Origin: Paraburkholderia elongata
Lineage (GTDB): Bacteria; Pseudomonadota; Gammaproteobacteria; Burkholderiales; Burkholderiaceae
Direction of reading: 5' to 3'
Length of the DNA stretch: 64,000 nucleotides
Assembly (NCBI RefSeq): GCF_013177735.1
Contig: NZ_WOEZ01000040.1
Location: 62,001-126,000, forward strand
Under the pieces are notes generated by a model that saw only the letters and a program-made list of their open reading frames with translations, was not told where the DNA came from and searched no databases. This document shows positions 24,827-35,339 of the stretch, in pieces; positions within the stretch are counted from its first letter, which is position 1; the number at the start of each line of letters is the position of its first letter. The translations under genes and the position numbers were made by a program.

Positions 24827-26794
24827 TCAACCCGCTGTGCCGTGGCGCAACGCGCGCAAGAGGAAGCGAGCCGGATCGATGTCTTCGGCCAACTCTCGTT
24901 CGAGCGGCCACGGCTCACCTTCGATCTGCGAGGCGATCAACTCGGCCCCCAGCGCTGCCCATACCAGACCGCGCGACCCGTAGGCGAACGCACCGTACAA
25001 GCCGTCAACGCGCGGCAAATCGAGCGGCCATGCGCCACGCAACCGCTGGGCGTCGCGCGTCGATGCGGCTTCGTCGGCGAAGTTGCCGATCATTGGCATC
25101 CGGTCGCTCGTGACGCAGCGAAACGCGACGCGCCCGGCGAGCACCGCCGCTCGCGCGGGTTCGACGATGCCGTCAAAGGCCGGCAGCATCTGCGCGACGC
25201 GCTCGAGGTTTTCCAGATGGCCATCCGGTCGCAGCGAGTTGTCAGGGTCATCGAGTTCGTAGGTAGCGCCGGTCAGCGTGACGCCGTCGGCGAGTGGGAC
25301 TGCGTAGCCTTCACCGATCACCGGCATAGCGAGCGAAGGGACGGTGCCCGGCGGCAGCAAAGTCAACTGGCCTCGGATGCTGCGGGTCGGTGCGTGCTGC
25401 AAACCGGCGATGCGTGCGGCGTCGTGTGCACTCGCGACAATGACCACCGGCGCGCGCGCAATGGCCTGCCCTGCTGCGTCGAAGACGGTCCATTGACTGC
25501 CGGATCGCTCGAGGCGCGCCACGTCCACGCCGAAGCGGCGTTCGAGCAGCCCGCCGGCCGCTGCGCACTGCGCGGCGCAAAGCGACGTCGGGTCGATCCA
25601 GCCGCCATGCGGAAAGAACCAGCCGCTGCGTGCGAGCGGCATGCCCGCAAGCCTTTGTGCTTCGCTCACCGAGACGGGCGTCACGTATTCAGACGGGTAA
25701 CCGAATGCCGCGATTGCTTCGCTCATCGAGCGTGCTTCTTCTTCGTCCGCGGCGATCTGCAACAGGCCGGGAGCGCCGCGCAATGGGTGGTGACCAAGCC
25801 GTTCGAGCGCTGCCCAGCGCCTGAGCGTGTAGAGAAAGCCCGCACGCGTGACGCGCGAAGCGACACTGTCGTCGCGCGAGATCATGGGATGGAACACGCC
25901 GGCCGGATTGCCCGAGGCATCCTGGGCCACCGACGCGTGCCGCTCCAGCGACGTGACGCGCCAGCCGCGCGAGGCCAGACGTTCGATCGTCGCGCAGCCG
26001 GCGAGCCCGGTGCCGATCACGATCGCGTGTCGTTCATCAACTTGAAGTGGCGCGGGCGGCTCATAGCGGCGTACGCGCCAGCGGGGCGCGAAATGGCCGA
26101 CCAGCATCGCGCGTTTCCAGCCGAAGCCATCAACTTTTTGGTACACAAAGCCGTTTTGCGTCAACGCACGTTTGATGTCGCCGGCGCTGCTATAGGTTGC
26201 GAACGTGGCGCCCTCGCCGGCCAGCCGAGCGAGCGCTTTGAAGATCGCGGGCGTCCACATTTCAGGGTTCCTCGCTGGCGCGAAGCCGTCGAGATAGAAC
26301 GCATCCGCGCGCAACCTCAAGGCTGGCAAGCTGTCCACCGCGTCGGCGAACACGAGCGTCAGCGTGATCCGTCCGCCCTCGAATTCGAGCCGATGCGTGC
26401 CGGGGACGAGCATCGGCCATTCTGCGGCCAGCGTTTCCGCCAGTGCGGCAATCTCCGGATTTGAAATCGTCGCCGCGTAGACGCTGCGCAAATCGGGTTG
26501 AGTAAACGGATGCTTCTCAGTCGAGACGAAGTGCAAGCGCTCGCAACGTGCCGGATCGGCTCGCCAGGCAGACCATGTCGTCAGGAAGTTGATGCCCATG
26601 CCGAAGCCGGTTTCCAGCACGGTGAAGACACGGCGGCCCTGCCATCGCTGCGGCAACCCATTGCCGTGGAGGAACACGTATTCAGCCTGTTCGAGACCGC
26701 CGACGGCGCTGTGATAGATGTCGTCGTAGAACGGCGAAAAAGGCGTGCCGTTGTCGCGAAACGCGAGGACGGCGGGGATCAGCGGATCGGTCAT
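24827..26794 (-). CDS. mnmC: Bifunctional tRNA mnm5s2U34 methyltransferase / cmnm5s2U34 oxidoreductase MnmC
   Basis: 655 residues, the usual length of the two-domain MnmC. The N-terminal part (about 1-240) is the SAM-dependent methyltransferase (ETGFGMGINFLTTW binding loop, FYLDGFAPARNPEMW catalytic segment). The C-terminal part is a DAO-fold FAD oxidoreductase with AIVIGTGLAGCATIERLASR near residues 254-273. It completes the wobble uridine modification in tRNAs for Lys, Glu and Gln. The gene is a single unit facing away from HU. Confidence 0.95.
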   Translation of the reverse strand: MTDPLIPAVLAFRDNGTPFSPFYDDIYHSAVGGLEQAEYVFLHGNGLPQRWQGRRVFTVLETGFGMGINFLTTWSAWRADPARCERLHFVSTEKHPFTQPDLRSVYAATISNPEIAALAETLAAEWPMLVPGTHRLEFEGGRITLTLVFADAVDSLPALRLRADAFYLDGFAPARNPEMWTPAIFKALARLAGEGATFATYSSAGDIKRALTQNGFVYQKVDGFGWKRAMLVGHFAPRWRVRRYEPPAPLQVDERHAIVIGTGLAGCATIERLASRGWRVTSLERHASVAQDASGNPAGVFHPMISRDDSVASRVTRAGFLYTLRRWAALERLGHHPLRGAPGLLQIAADEEEARSMSEAIAAFGYPSEYVTPVSVSEAQRLAGMPLARSGWFFPHGGWIDPTSLCAAQCAAAGGLLERRFGVDVARLERSGSQWTVFDAAGQAIARAPVVIVASAHDAARIAGLQHAPTRSIRGQLTLLPPGTVPSLAMPVIGEGYAVPLADGVTLTGATYELDDPDNSLRPDGHLENLERVAQMLPAFDGIVEPARAAVLAGRVAFRCVTSDRMPMIGNFADEAASTRDAQRLRGAWPLDLPRVDGLYGAFAYGSRGLVWAALGAELIASQIEGEPWPLERELAEDIDPARFLLRALRHGTAG

Positions 26795-27210
26795 GCGCGG
26801 CGGTAATTGACGCTCGAAAGAGCGGGTCAGACGTTACCGCCAGCGCGCGCAACTCGCCGGGCGGCGAAAAAGACGCGCTGTAGCGTTGGCAAAAACCAAC
26901 GCTAAGCCCCGTCCATGCTGGGTTTCAGCCTTCGATTGAGGTCCGCGAAGAGGAAAAAGAAGGGTTTCCCCTCGATATCGGCCCCGGAAGCGCTTAATTC
27001 TTCGAAACCCTTGTCCTGATTGGGTTTGCGCTGCGCTATCATAGCAAGCGCCGCGAAGGGAGCGGCGGCACGGCCGCCAGGCAGTCAACTGCCAGGTGCT
27101 ATTTGTCCGGAGGGGATCCGGAGCCGCAGCTGCTCGACGGCGCGGCCCGCGCACGTATAATCGGCGCGTTCGCGCTGTTCGTGTCAACCTAAACTCAGAA
27201 AGGAACCTTA
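26795..27210. other. Upstream region shared by mnmC and HU
   Basis: 416 bases between divergent genes. A consensus TATAAT at 27156-27161 lies about 50 bases ahead of the HU start. No gene or RNA recognised in the rest. Confidence 0.5.
27156..27161 (+). promoter_or_regulatory. -10 element of the HU promoter
   Basis: A perfect TATAAT. The -35 region 17 bases upstream (CTCGAC) is a poor match. The downstream leader ends in the ribosome site AGAAAGGAA ahead of the ATG at 27211. Confidence 0.55.
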
Positions 27211-27489
27211 ATGAACAAACAGGAACTGATCGACGCCGTCGCAGGACAGACGGGCGCCAGCAAGGCTCAAACCGGTGAGACGCTGGACACGTTGCTTGAA
27301 GTGATCAAGAAGTCTGTGTCGAAGGGCGACGCGGTCCAGTTGATCGGCTTCGGCAGCTTCGGTTCGGGCAAGCGCGCAGCACGTACGGGTCGTAACCCCA
27401 AGACCGGCGAGACTATCAAGATCCCGGCCGCCAAGACCGTCAAGTTCACGGCTGGTAAGGCGTTCAAGGACGCAGTCAACAAGCGCTAA
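27211..27489 (+). CDS. HU family DNA-binding protein
   Basis: 92 residues with the full HU fold: [20 protein letters not shown] at the start, the [22 protein letters not shown] arm region and [22 protein letters not shown] at the end. It bends and compacts DNA as a dimer. It has a good ribosome site, a consensus -10 element and its own terminator, so it is a monocistronic, highly expressed gene. Confidence 0.97.
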   Translation: MNKQELIDAVAGQTGASKAQTGETLDTLLEVIKKSVSKGDAVQLIGFGSFGSGKRAARTGRNPKTGETIKIPAAKTVKFTAGKAFKDAVNKR

Positions 27490-27514
27490 GCAGATTACTG
27501 CCTGGCAGTTGACA

Positions 27515-27537
27515 CCCGCCAACGGCGGGTTTTTTTT
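27515..27537 (+). terminator. Intrinsic terminator of the HU gene
   Basis: CCCGCC (27515-27520) and GGCGGG (27524-27529) form a stem with a 3-base loop followed by eight T residues. Confidence 0.93.
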
Positions 27538-27613
27538 CGTCTGCGATTTTTGTTTTAGCCGCGACGGGCGTCGCGGCTAAACACTCGGCACCAGGCGAAA
27601 AGGCCGCTCAAGC

Positions 27614-28912
27614 TCAATCGTGACGATGCACGATTTCGCCGTGGCCATGGCCGTCGTGGTCATGATGATCATGGTCATGGTCGTCTTCGTCGAAGTCCCA
27701 TGCCGGGAACGGATCGGCGAATTGTTGCCACGCTTGCGGTCCCGTCGCGTATTCCTCATCGGTCACGAGGCACGCGTCGAAGTTTGCTTTCCAGACAGCC
27801 GGGTCGATACCGACGCCGATCATCACCAGTTCCTGGCGACGATCGCCGATGCTCAGATCGTCCGGATCGCCGTACCAGTCGGCGGCAATTTCGGCGGCTA
27901 GCTCGTCATCGCCGTACGGCCATTCGCTGCGATCCTGAGCGGCCCACCACATCCCTGCCGGACCATGCCGGCAAGCGCCACCCGCCTGCGACAGCGAACC
28001 GGCGATGTCGTTACGCGTTGCGAGCCAGAAGAAGCCCTTGCTGCGCAAGACGCCCTTCCACTCCTGATGCAGCAGCGCCCACAGGCGCTCCGGGTGAAAC
28101 GGCCGCCGCGCGCGGTAAATGAAATTGCCGATGCCGAATTCGTCCGCTTCACCGTGATGGGCATGCTCATGTTCGTGATTGAGCGACGCCAGCCAGCCCG
28201 GTGCGCTCGACGCCTCGTCGAAATCGAAACGCCCGGTGTTCAGCACTTCGGCAAGCGGTACCTCGCCGAAACGGCTCACCACCTGCACTGCGCGTGGATT
28301 GATGCGGGCGAGGATGCGCTGCAAACGCGTGAGTTCATCCGCGCTCACCAGATCGGCCTTGTTCACCACCAGCACGTCGCAGAATTCAATCTGCTCGATC
28401 AGCAATTCGACCAGCGTTCGATCGTCCTCTTCAGTCGCGGCGATGCCCCGTTCGGAGAGCGCCTCGGCTGAACCGTAGTCGCGCAGGAAGTTGAACGCGT
28501 CGACCACCGTCACCATCGTATCGAGCCGCGCGACATCGGACAGCGACGCGCCCTCGTCGTCGACGAAGGTGAAGGTTTCGGCAATCGGCATCGGCTCGGC
28601 CACGCCGGTCGACTCAATCAGGATCGCATCGAAGCGCTTTTCGCCGGCAAGCCGCTTGATCTCGACCAGCAAGTCGTCGCGCAACGTGCAGCAGATGCAG
28701 CCGTTCGACAGCTCGACGAGCTGCTCTTCGACATGCGAGAGCGAGGCCGCGTCGCGCACGAGCGTTGCATCGATATTGACGGCGGCCAGATCGTTGACGA
28801 TCACCGCGACGCGCAAACCGGCGCGATTCGCGAGGATGTGGTTCAGGAGCGTGGTCTTGCCGGCGCCCAGAAAACCGGAGAGCACGGTGACGGGCAATAG
28901 CGGCTGGTTCAT
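27614..28912 (-). CDS. COG0523 (CobW/ZagA-type) GTPase, probable zinc metallochaperone
   Basis: 432 residues from [20 protein letters not shown]. It has Walker A (GFLGAGKT, about residues 13-20), the family metal motif GCICCTL (Cys72, Cys74, Cys75), the NKAD guanine-specificity motif and a CobW C-terminal domain. The last 22 residues are a histidine/aspartate-rich metal-binding tail. Such proteins deliver zinc to target enzymes when the metal is scarce. The ATG at 28912 was preferred because it begins the conserved domain. No Zur-site was identified. Confidence 0.92.
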   Translation of the reverse strand: MNQPLLPVTVLSGFLGAGKTTLLNHILANRAGLRVAVIVNDLAAVNIDATLVRDAASLSHVEEQLVELSNGCICCTLRDDLLVEIKRLAGEKRFDAILIESTGVAEPMPIAETFTFVDDEGASLSDVARLDTMVTVVDAFNFLRDYGSAEALSERGIAATEEDDRTLVELLIEQIEFCDVLVVNKADLVSADELTRLQRILARINPRAVQVVSRFGEVPLAEVLNTGRFDFDEASSAPGWLASLNHEHEHAHHGEADEFGIGNFIYRARRPFHPERLWALLHQEWKGVLRSKGFFWLATRNDIAGSLSQAGGACRHGPAGMWWAAQDRSEWPYGDDELAAEIAADWYGDPDDLSIGDRRQELVMIGVGIDPAVWKANFDACLVTDEEYATGPQAWQQFADPFPAWDFDEDDHDHDHHDHDGHGHGEIVHRHD

Positions 28913-29071
28913 CGCAGTACGGAAAGACAAGAGGATTGGAAGGCGTGCCGGGCTTGGGGTCGCATGACTCCGGGGCCAGAAGATGGCCGAACACCGACGG
29001 CAGCACGAAGCCGCATTGTGCATCAAAACGGGTGACGGCCGCGCGACGGGCCAGATCGGGAAGCGCGTGAG

Positions 29072-29518
29072 TCAGTGTGCAGCCGGCATCAGATTCCACC
29101 TGCGCAGGATCGCGGCGATCTGCATCGCATACTTATCGCGCAGCGCCGGCGTCTCGGAGTGATACGCGCCGACCGCCTGCCAGGTATTGCCGTACTTGTT
29201 CATCTGGCGGCGCAGATGCCATGCCGCTATGTAGACGTTCTTGCAGGGCTCCATCAGCGTGCCTTGCGAGATGCCGTATTGCGCGAGTACGGGCAGATGG
29301 ATCGAATTGATCTGCATCACGCCGTAGTCGGTCGAGCCGTTGGCGTTCTTATGCTGCGCGTCCGGCCGATTGTGTGACTCCTGCCACGCAATTGCGCGCA
29401 AAATCAATGGGTTGACCTTCTGATACTTCGCCGCTTCGTCAAAGCAATCGGCGCGTGCCTGCCCTGCTGCGATCAGCACGGCAAGTCCTGCGGCGACGGT
29501 GACGAAGGCTCTTTTCAT
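29072..29518 (-). CDS. Secreted lytic transglycosylase (SLT domain)
   Basis: 148 residues: a signal peptide (about residues 1-23, ending ARA) and a single SLT domain. The catalytic glutamate is Glu47 in AIAWQESHNRP; DYGVMQINSIH and GAYHSETP are the further family motifs. Small transglycosylases of this kind (IagB/PilT-type) locally open peptidoglycan for envelope-spanning machines, which fits its place beside the type II secretion genes. Confidence 0.93.
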   Translation of the reverse strand: MKRAFVTVAAGLAVLIAAGQARADCFDEAAKYQKVNPLILRAIAWQESHNRPDAQHKNANGSTDYGVMQINSIHLPVLAQYGISQGTLMEPCKNVYIAAWHLRRQMNKYGNTWQAVGAYHSETPALRDKYAMQIAAILRRWNLMPAAH

Positions 29519-30044
29519 CAGTCCAGATCAGTCAAGACGACTAAACAAATCACAAGGGTAAGGTTTAGTAAGGCAATCCATCGGCCATACTTCAGCCACT
29601 GGATGCCGGTGAGGCTCGCTGGCCGGGCCTTTGACGGGCATCGGGGAAAACCCGCGTCGGCAAGTCGCAACCAGTACCTCGAACGGCTCGTATCATACCG
29701 GCAGACTGATACGCGTCAAGTTGGCTAACCGACATAATCGAGCGTAAAACGAAGCGTTTCTGAGGGTCGGCGCACAGAAGCGCATTTGCTTTCAATTGTT
29801 TGACAGTTTGTGACGATCTTTAGAGTAATCGCACGGCGCCGTTTGTTTTGTGACAAATCCGACATGAAAAACTGTTACTGTTCATTTTTTTTGGACATTG
29901 GATGTCCGGCATCCGGGGCATCGATCGCCCGTGAGGCTGGCTGGCAGACCGACAGGGCGGCGGCCTGCTCGAATGTTCGCACTGCATGACCGTCGACGGC
30001 TGTGGCCGTCGGCATCGATCCCACATTCCATGAGAAGAAATCGT
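29519..30044. other. Upstream region of the T2SS operon
   Basis: 526 bases between the transglycosylase start and the GspD start. It must hold the promoters of both. An open frame continues upstream of gspD to 29898 but lacks ribosome sites and family similarity. A T8 run at 29885-29892 is the only conspicuous sequence. Confidence 0.45.
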
Positions 30045-32396
30045 ATGGCATTGCGTCGCGTCGCAACGGCGCTGCTGGTGGCTGGATTGATCACAGCGCA
30101 GACAGCACAGGCACAGGTGACACTCAACTTCGTGAACGCCGATATCGACCAGGTAGCCAAGGCGATCGGGGCGGCAACGGGCAAAACGATCATCGTCGAC
30201 CCGCGCGTGAAGGGCCAGCTGAACCTCGTGTCGGAAAATGCGGTGCCTGAAGATCAGGCGCTGAAGACCTTGCAATCCGCTTTGCGGATGCAGGGTTTCG
30301 CGCTGGTGCAGGACCACGGCGTGCTGAAGGTGGTGCCTGAGGCCGATGCCAAGCTGCAAGGCGTGCCGACCTACGTCGGCAATGCACCTGTTGCGCGCGG
30401 CGATCAGGTGGTCACGCAGGTGTTCGTGCTGAAGAACGAATCGGCCAATAACCTGCTGCCGGTCTTGCGTCCGCTGATCTCGCCGAACAATACCGTGGCG
30501 GCCTACCCGGCCAACAACACGATTGTGGTGACCGATTACGCCGACAACGTGCGGCGTATTGCGCAGATCATCGCGGGTGTCGATACGGCCGCGGGCCAGT
30601 CGGTGTCGGTGGTGCCGCTGAAGAACGCGAACGCGATCGACATTGCCGCGCAACTGACCAAGATGCTCGACCCCGGCGCGATCGGTAGCACCGACGCGAC
30701 GCTGAAGGTGTCGATTACCCCAGACCCGCGCACCAACTCGCTGCTGATTCGCGCCTCGAACGCCGGCCGGCTCGCGGCCGCCAGGCAACTGGCGAAGGAA
30801 CTCGACGCGCCGACCTCCATGCCCGGCAACATGCACGTCGTGGCGCTGCGCAACGCGGACGCGACGAAGCTCGCGAAGACCTTGCGCGGGATGCTCGGCA
30901 AAGGCGGCGAAACCGGCACATCGGGTGGCTCGAACGAAGCGAATTCGTTCAACCAGAACAGCGGTGGCGGGTTGGGCAGCAATTCGACGGGCACGTCGGG
31001 TACGCCGCCGCTGCCGTCGGGCGGACTCAACAGTAGTTCGCTGGCCTCGCCGATGGGCGGCGGCGGAGGAGCATACGGCTCGAGCGGCGGCTCCGGTTCC
31101 GGCGGCCTGCTCGGCGGCGACAAGGACAAGGGCGACGAGAATCAGCCGGGTGGCATGATCCAGGCGGACGCTGCGACCAACTCGCTGATCATCACGGCGG
31201 CCGAGCCGGTGTACCGCAACCTGCGGGCGGTGATCGACCAGCTCGACGCGCGGCGCGCGCAGGTCTATATCGAGGCGCTGATCGTCGAGCTGAACTCGAA
31301 CACGAACGCCAATCTCGGCATTCAGTGGCAGGTCGCGAACAATTCGATCTTTGCCGGCACGAATCTGGCGACCGGCTCCGGCAACAGCATCATCAACCTG
31401 ACGGGGGCGGCCGCGATAGCCGCCGCGACCACCACCAGCGGCGGTCTTGCCGGGGCGCTCGCAACCCAGAATATCCAGCAGGGGCTCAACGTTGGCTGGG
31501 TGCATAACATTTTCGGTGTGCAGGGGCTCGGCGCATTGCTGCAGGCGCTGTCGCAGACCGCCGACGCGAACGTGCTGTCGACGCCTAACCTGATCACACT
31601 CGACAACGAGGAAGCCAAGATCGTTGTCGGCACGAACGTGCCGATTCAGACGGGCTCGTATTCGAACCTCACGAGCGGCACCACGGGCAACGCGTTCAAT
31701 ACGTTCGACCGTGTCGACGTCGGTCTGACGCTCCACATCAAGCCGCAGATCACCGACGGCGGCATCCTGAAGCTGCAGCTCTACACGGAAGACTCGGCGA
31801 TCGTGACCGGCACGACCAACGTGGCGACCAACCCGTCCGGCCCGCAGTTCACCAAGCGTTCGATCCAGTCGACGGTGCTCGCCGATAACGGCGAGATCAT
31901 CGTGCTGGGCGGCCTGATGCAGGACAACTATCAGGTCAGTAACAGCAAGGTGCCGCTGCTGGGCGATATCCCGTGGCTCGGCCAGTTGTTCCGCTCGGAA
32001 CAGAAGACCCGCCAGAAGACCAACCTGATGGTGTTCCTGCGCCCCGTGATCATCACCGATCGCGATACCGCACAGGCCGTGACATCGAACCGCTACGACT
32101 ACGTCCAAGGCGTGACGGGCGCGTACAAGTCGGACAACAACCTGATCAAGGACAAGGACGATCCGGTGGTTCCGCCGATGCCGATCGGCCCGAGCCAGGG
32201 CGGTTCGCCCGCGATGAACCTGTTTAATCTCGACCAGATGCGCCGTCAGCAGATGGCGCCGCCGCCAGTTTCCGCTCCGGCGCCGGTCACGAATGGCGGT
32301 GCTGTGCAGACGAACCCTGTCACGACCGGCGGCGCCGTGCAGACCAACCCGGTACCCCCGGCGCCGTCCACCGCATCGCCTGGAGCGCAGCCGTGA
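30045..32396 (+). CDS. gspD: Type II secretion outer-membrane secretin GspD
   Basis: 783 residues from MALRRVATALLVAGLITAQ; the signal peptide is cut after AQA near residue 23. The N0 domain begins VTLNFVNADIDQVAKAIG, followed by N1-N3 repeats (VFVLKNESANNLLPVLRPLI, VSVVPLKNANAIDIAAQL, VVALRNADATKLAKTL). A glycine/serine-rich insert lies within N3, and the C-terminal secretin domain contains VPIQTGSY and VLGGLMQDN. The start was chosen because AGAAG lies just ahead; an ATG five codons upstream lacks a ribosome site. The stop overlaps the gspE GTG start. Confidence 0.96.
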   Translation: MALRRVATALLVAGLITAQTAQAQVTLNFVNADIDQVAKAIGAATGKTIIVDPRVKGQLNLVSENAVPEDQALKTLQSALRMQGFALVQDHGVLKVVPEADAKLQGVPTYVGNAPVARGDQVVTQVFVLKNESANNLLPVLRPLISPNNTVAAYPANNTIVVTDYADNVRRIAQIIAGVDTAAGQSVSVVPLKNANAIDIAAQLTKMLDPGAIGSTDATLKVSITPDPRTNSLLIRASNAGRLAAARQLAKELDAPTSMPGNMHVVALRNADATKLAKTLRGMLGKGGETGTSGGSNEANSFNQNSGGGLGSNSTGTSGTPPLPSGGLNSSSLASPMGGGGGAYGSSGGSGSGGLLGGDKDKGDENQPGGMIQADAATNSLIITAAEPVYRNLRAVIDQLDARRAQVYIEALIVELNSNTNANLGIQWQVANNSIFAGTNLATGSGNSIINLTGAAAIAAATTTSGGLAGALATQNIQQGLNVGWVHNIFGVQGLGALLQALSQTADANVLSTPNLITLDNEEAKIVVGTNVPIQTGSYSNLTSGTTGNAFNTFDRVDVGLTLHIKPQITDGGILKLQLYTEDSAIVTGTTNVATNPSGPQFTKRSIQSTVLADNGEIIVLGGLMQDNYQVSNSKVPLLGDIPWLGQLFRSEQKTRQKTNLMVFLRPVIITDRDTAQAVTSNRYDYVQGVTGAYKSDNNLIKDKDDPVVPPMPIGPSQGGSPAMNLFNLDQMRRQQMAPPPVSAPAPVTNGGAVQTNPVTTGGAVQTNPVPPAPSTASPGAQP

Positions 32397-33973
32397 GCAC
32401 GCCGTCCACGCCGCCGTCAGCTTCTGCGTCGTCTGCAGCGGCGCGAGCCGGTGCATCGACGCAAGCAGCGGCCCAAGCCTCCGCGATTCCGCCCGCCGTC
32501 GTGGCGGAGCACGCCGAACGCATCGCGCCGTCGGCGGTTGCCGCGCGCCTCGTGCCCTACGGCTTCGCCCGCAGCGGCCAGATTCTGGTCGCGCATCGGC
32601 ACCCCGACAGCCTCGAAGTCTGGATCAGCGAACGCACCAGCGATGCGGCGCTGGCCGAAGTCGCGCGCAACTTCGGTGCGTTGTCCGTGGTGCGGGTGCC
32701 GGCTGACGAACTGGCTCAGGCGATCAATCAGGCCTACGCACGCCAGGATGGCAGCGCGGCGCAGGTGGTCGGCGAAGTGGAAGGCGAAGTCGATCTGTCG
32801 CGTTTGATGCAGGACATTCCCGAGGTTGAGGATCTGCTTGAGTCGGAAGACGATGCGCCGATTATCCGCATGATCAACGCGCTGCTCACGCAAGCGGCGC
32901 GTGAACAGGCCTCCGATATTCACATCGAGCCGTTCGAGACTTCTTCCGTGGTGCGCTTTCGCGTCGACGGCACGTTGCGTGACGTCGTGCGTCCGAAGAA
33001 AGCGCTGCACGGCGCGTTGATCTCGCGGATCAAGATCATGGCGCAACTCGACATTGCCGAGAAGCGTCTGCCGCAGGACGGCCGGATCACGCTGCGCGTC
33101 GGCGGACGCCCGGTCGACGTGCGCGTCTCGACGCTGCCCACCGGTCACGGCGAACGCGCGGTGCTGCGTCTCCTGGAAAAGGACGCCTCGCGCCTGAATC
33201 TCGAAGCGCTCGGCATGGCGCCCGATACGCTCGTCAAGTTCGACAAGCTGATCGGCAAACCGCACGGCATCGTGCTGGTGACCGGCCCGACCGGCTCGGG
33301 CAAGACGACCACGCTGTACGCGTCGATGTCGCGGCTTGAAACCGCGACGACCAACATCATGACGGTCGAAGACCCGATCGAATACGACCTGTCCGGCATC
33401 GGCCAGACGCAGGTCAACGAGCGGATCGGCATGACCTTCGCGCGGGCGCTGCGCTCGATTCTGCGGCAGGACCCGGACGTCATCATGATCGGTGAAATTC
33501 GCGACCTGGAAACCGCGCAGATCGCGGTGCAGGCCTCGCTCACAGGTCACCTGGTGCTGGCGACGTTGCACACGAACGACGCGGCATCCGCGGTGACCCG
33601 GTTGACGGACATGGGCGTCGAGCCGTATCTGCTGGCGTCGTCGCTGCTCGGCGTGCTGGCGCAGCGGCTGGTGCGGCGTTTGTGCGCGGTGTGCCGCGAA
33701 GAACGCGTTGAAGAAGATGGCAGCGTGCGCTGGCATCCGGTTGGCTGCGACAGGTGCGGCCAGTCCGGCTATGCGGGCCGGCGCGGCGTATACGAACTGC
33801 TGCTGATCGACGACGAAATCCGCACGCTGGTCCACCGCAATGCGTCCGATGCGGAAATTCTTGCTTCGGGCCGTGCGCAAGGCATGCGCACGCTGCGCGA
33901 AGATTCGGACCGCTGGCTCGCCTCCGGGCTGACGTCGCTCGAAGAAGTGATCCGTGTGACGGGCGGAGCATAA
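32393..33973 (+). CDS. gspE: Type II secretion ATPase GspE
   Basis: 526 residues beginning with a GTG that overlaps the gspD stop. Walker A is GPTGSGKT (298-305). The Asp box (VEDPIEYDL), Walker B (DPDVIMIGEIRD) and His box (HLVLATLHTNDA) follow. The zinc tetracysteine motif is complete (Cys431, Cys434, Cys452, Cys455). It is a hexameric cytoplasmic motor that powers pseudopilus assembly. A proline/alanine/serine-rich N-terminal stretch of about 35 residues precedes the GspL-binding domain. Confidence 0.97.
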   Translation: MSTPSTPPSASASSAAARAGASTQAAAQASAIPPAVVAEHAERIAPSAVAARLVPYGFARSGQILVAHRHPDSLEVWISERTSDAALAEVARNFGALSVVRVPADELAQAINQAYARQDGSAAQVVGEVEGEVDLSRLMQDIPEVEDLLESEDDAPIIRMINALLTQAAREQASDIHIEPFETSSVVRFRVDGTLRDVVRPKKALHGALISRIKIMAQLDIAEKRLPQDGRITLRVGGRPVDVRVSTLPTGHGERAVLRLLEKDASRLNLEALGMAPDTLVKFDKLIGKPHGIVLVTGPTGSGKTTTLYASMSRLETATTNIMTVEDPIEYDLSGIGQTQVNERIGMTFARALRSILRQDPDVIMIGEIRDLETAQIAVQASLTGHLVLATLHTNDAASAVTRLTDMGVEPYLLASSLLGVLAQRLVRRLCAVCREERVEEDGSVRWHPVGCDRCGQSGYAGRRGVYELLLIDDEIRTLVHRNASDAEILASGRAQGMRTLREDSDRWLASGLTSLEEVIRVTGGA

Positions 33974-33977
33974 GCGC

Positions 33978-35195
33978 ATGCCGGCATTTCGTTTCGAAGC
34001 GATCGATGCGGCGGGCAAGGCGCAAAAAGGCGTGCTCGACGCGGACAGCGCACGTGGCGCGCGGACCAATCTGCGTTCGCAAGGACTGACGCCACTCGTC
34101 GTCGAACCGGCCGCGACGCGCACACGTGGCGAGCGCAATCAGCGCTTGTCGCTGGGACGGCGTTTGTCGCAGCGCGAGCAGGCGATTCTCACGCGTCAAC
34201 TGGCCAGTCTGCTGATCGCCGGCTTGCCGCTCGACGAAGCGCTTTCGGTGCTGACCGAGCAATCGGAGCGCGACTACATTCGCGAGCTGATGGCGTCGAT
34301 TCGCGCCGAAGTGCTCGGCGGCCATTCGCTCGCGAATGCGCTGACGCAGCATCCTAAAGACTTCCCCGAGATCTATCGCGCGCTGGTGGCCGCCGGTGAA
34401 CATACCGGCAAGCTCGGCCTCGTGCTCTCGCGTCTGGCCGACTACATCGAGCAGCGCAACGCGCTCAAGCAGAAGATCGTGCTCGCGTTCACGTACCCGG
34501 CGATCGTGACCCTCATCGCGTTCGGCATTGTCACTTTTCTGCTGAGCTACGTGGTGCCGCAAGTCGTGAACGTGTTCGCCAGCACCAAACAGCAACTGCC
34601 GATCCTCACCATCATGATGATGGCGCTGTCCGGTTTCGTGCGGCACTGGTGGTGGGCGATGCTGATCGGCGTGGTTGTGCTGGTGTATCTGGTGCGCTCG
34701 ATTTTGAAGCAGCCCGGCCCGCGCCTCGCCTTCGACCGATGGCTATTGACCGCCCCGCTGCTCGGCAAACTCGTGCGCGGCTACAACACGGTGCGCTTTG
34801 CCAGCACGCTAGGCATTCTGACGGCAGCGGGCGTGCCGATTCTGCGCGCGCTGCAAGCCGCCGCCGAAACGCTCAGCAACAACGCGATGCGCGAGAACAT
34901 CGACGATGCGATCGTGCGTGTGCGCGAAGGCACGTCCCTGTCGCGCGCGCTGGGCAATACGAAGACTTTTCCGCCGGTGCTGGTTCACCTGATCCGTTCG
35001 GGTGAAGCGACTGGCGACGTGACGACGATGCTCGACCGCGCGGCCGACGGCGAAGCACGCGAGCTGGAGCGTCGCACGATGTTCCTGACGAGTCTGCTCG
35101 AACCGTTGCTGATTCTGGCGATGGGGGGCGTGGTGCTGGTGATCGTGCTGGCGGTGATGCTGCCGATCATCGAGTTGAACAACCTGGTGCAGTAA
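33978..35195 (+). CDS. gspF: Type II secretion inner-membrane platform protein GspF
   Basis: 405 residues, the standard length. It has two T2SSF repeats, each ending in membrane segments (about 170-200, 215-245 and 370-400). The motif LTRQLASLLIAGLPLDEAL and its second copy FASTLGILTAAGVPILRAL are typical of GspF. It starts four bases after gspE ends and is the last gene of the gspDEF unit; the inverted gspC follows. Confidence 0.96.
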   Translation: MPAFRFEAIDAAGKAQKGVLDADSARGARTNLRSQGLTPLVVEPAATRTRGERNQRLSLGRRLSQREQAILTRQLASLLIAGLPLDEALSVLTEQSERDYIRELMASIRAEVLGGHSLANALTQHPKDFPEIYRALVAAGEHTGKLGLVLSRLADYIEQRNALKQKIVLAFTYPAIVTLIAFGIVTFLLSYVVPQVVNVFASTKQQLPILTIMMMALSGFVRHWWWAMLIGVVVLVYLVRSILKQPGPRLAFDRWLLTAPLLGKLVRGYNTVRFASTLGILTAAGVPILRALQAAAETLSNNAMRENIDDAIVRVREGTSLSRALGNTKTFPPVLVHLIRSGEATGDVTTMLDRAADGEARELERRTMFLTSLLEPLLILAMGGVVLVIVLAVMLPIIELNNLVQ

Positions 35196-35339
35196 GGTGG
35201 AGAAGTTCTTCGATTGCGCGGGTGCAGCGGTTAATTTGGCAACCGCTGCGACCACTGCGGTGACAGCGACGTTGGTAACCGCTGTGGTGGCTGCATGCAG
35301 CGGCCGCGCGATCAGCTGAAGCCAGGCAGAACGCCTGGG

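Noticed and set aside
24812..26464. A 550-residue + strand frame opposite mnmC
   Set aside because: Antisense shadow; mnmC on the other strand has both catalytic domains intact.
29592..29795. A 67-residue minus-strand frame upstream of the T2SS genes
   Set aside because: No ribosome site, no recognisable motif, and a non-coding composition.
29820..32456. An 878-residue open frame on the minus strand opposite gspD
   Set aside because: It is the mirror of a GC3-rich gene; the + strand gspD has all secretin domains. The minus translation is Arg/His-rich and low in complexity.
32417..34138. A 573-residue minus-strand frame opposite gspE
   Set aside because: The antisense shadow of gspE, with no family motif and Arg/Ala/His-rich composition.
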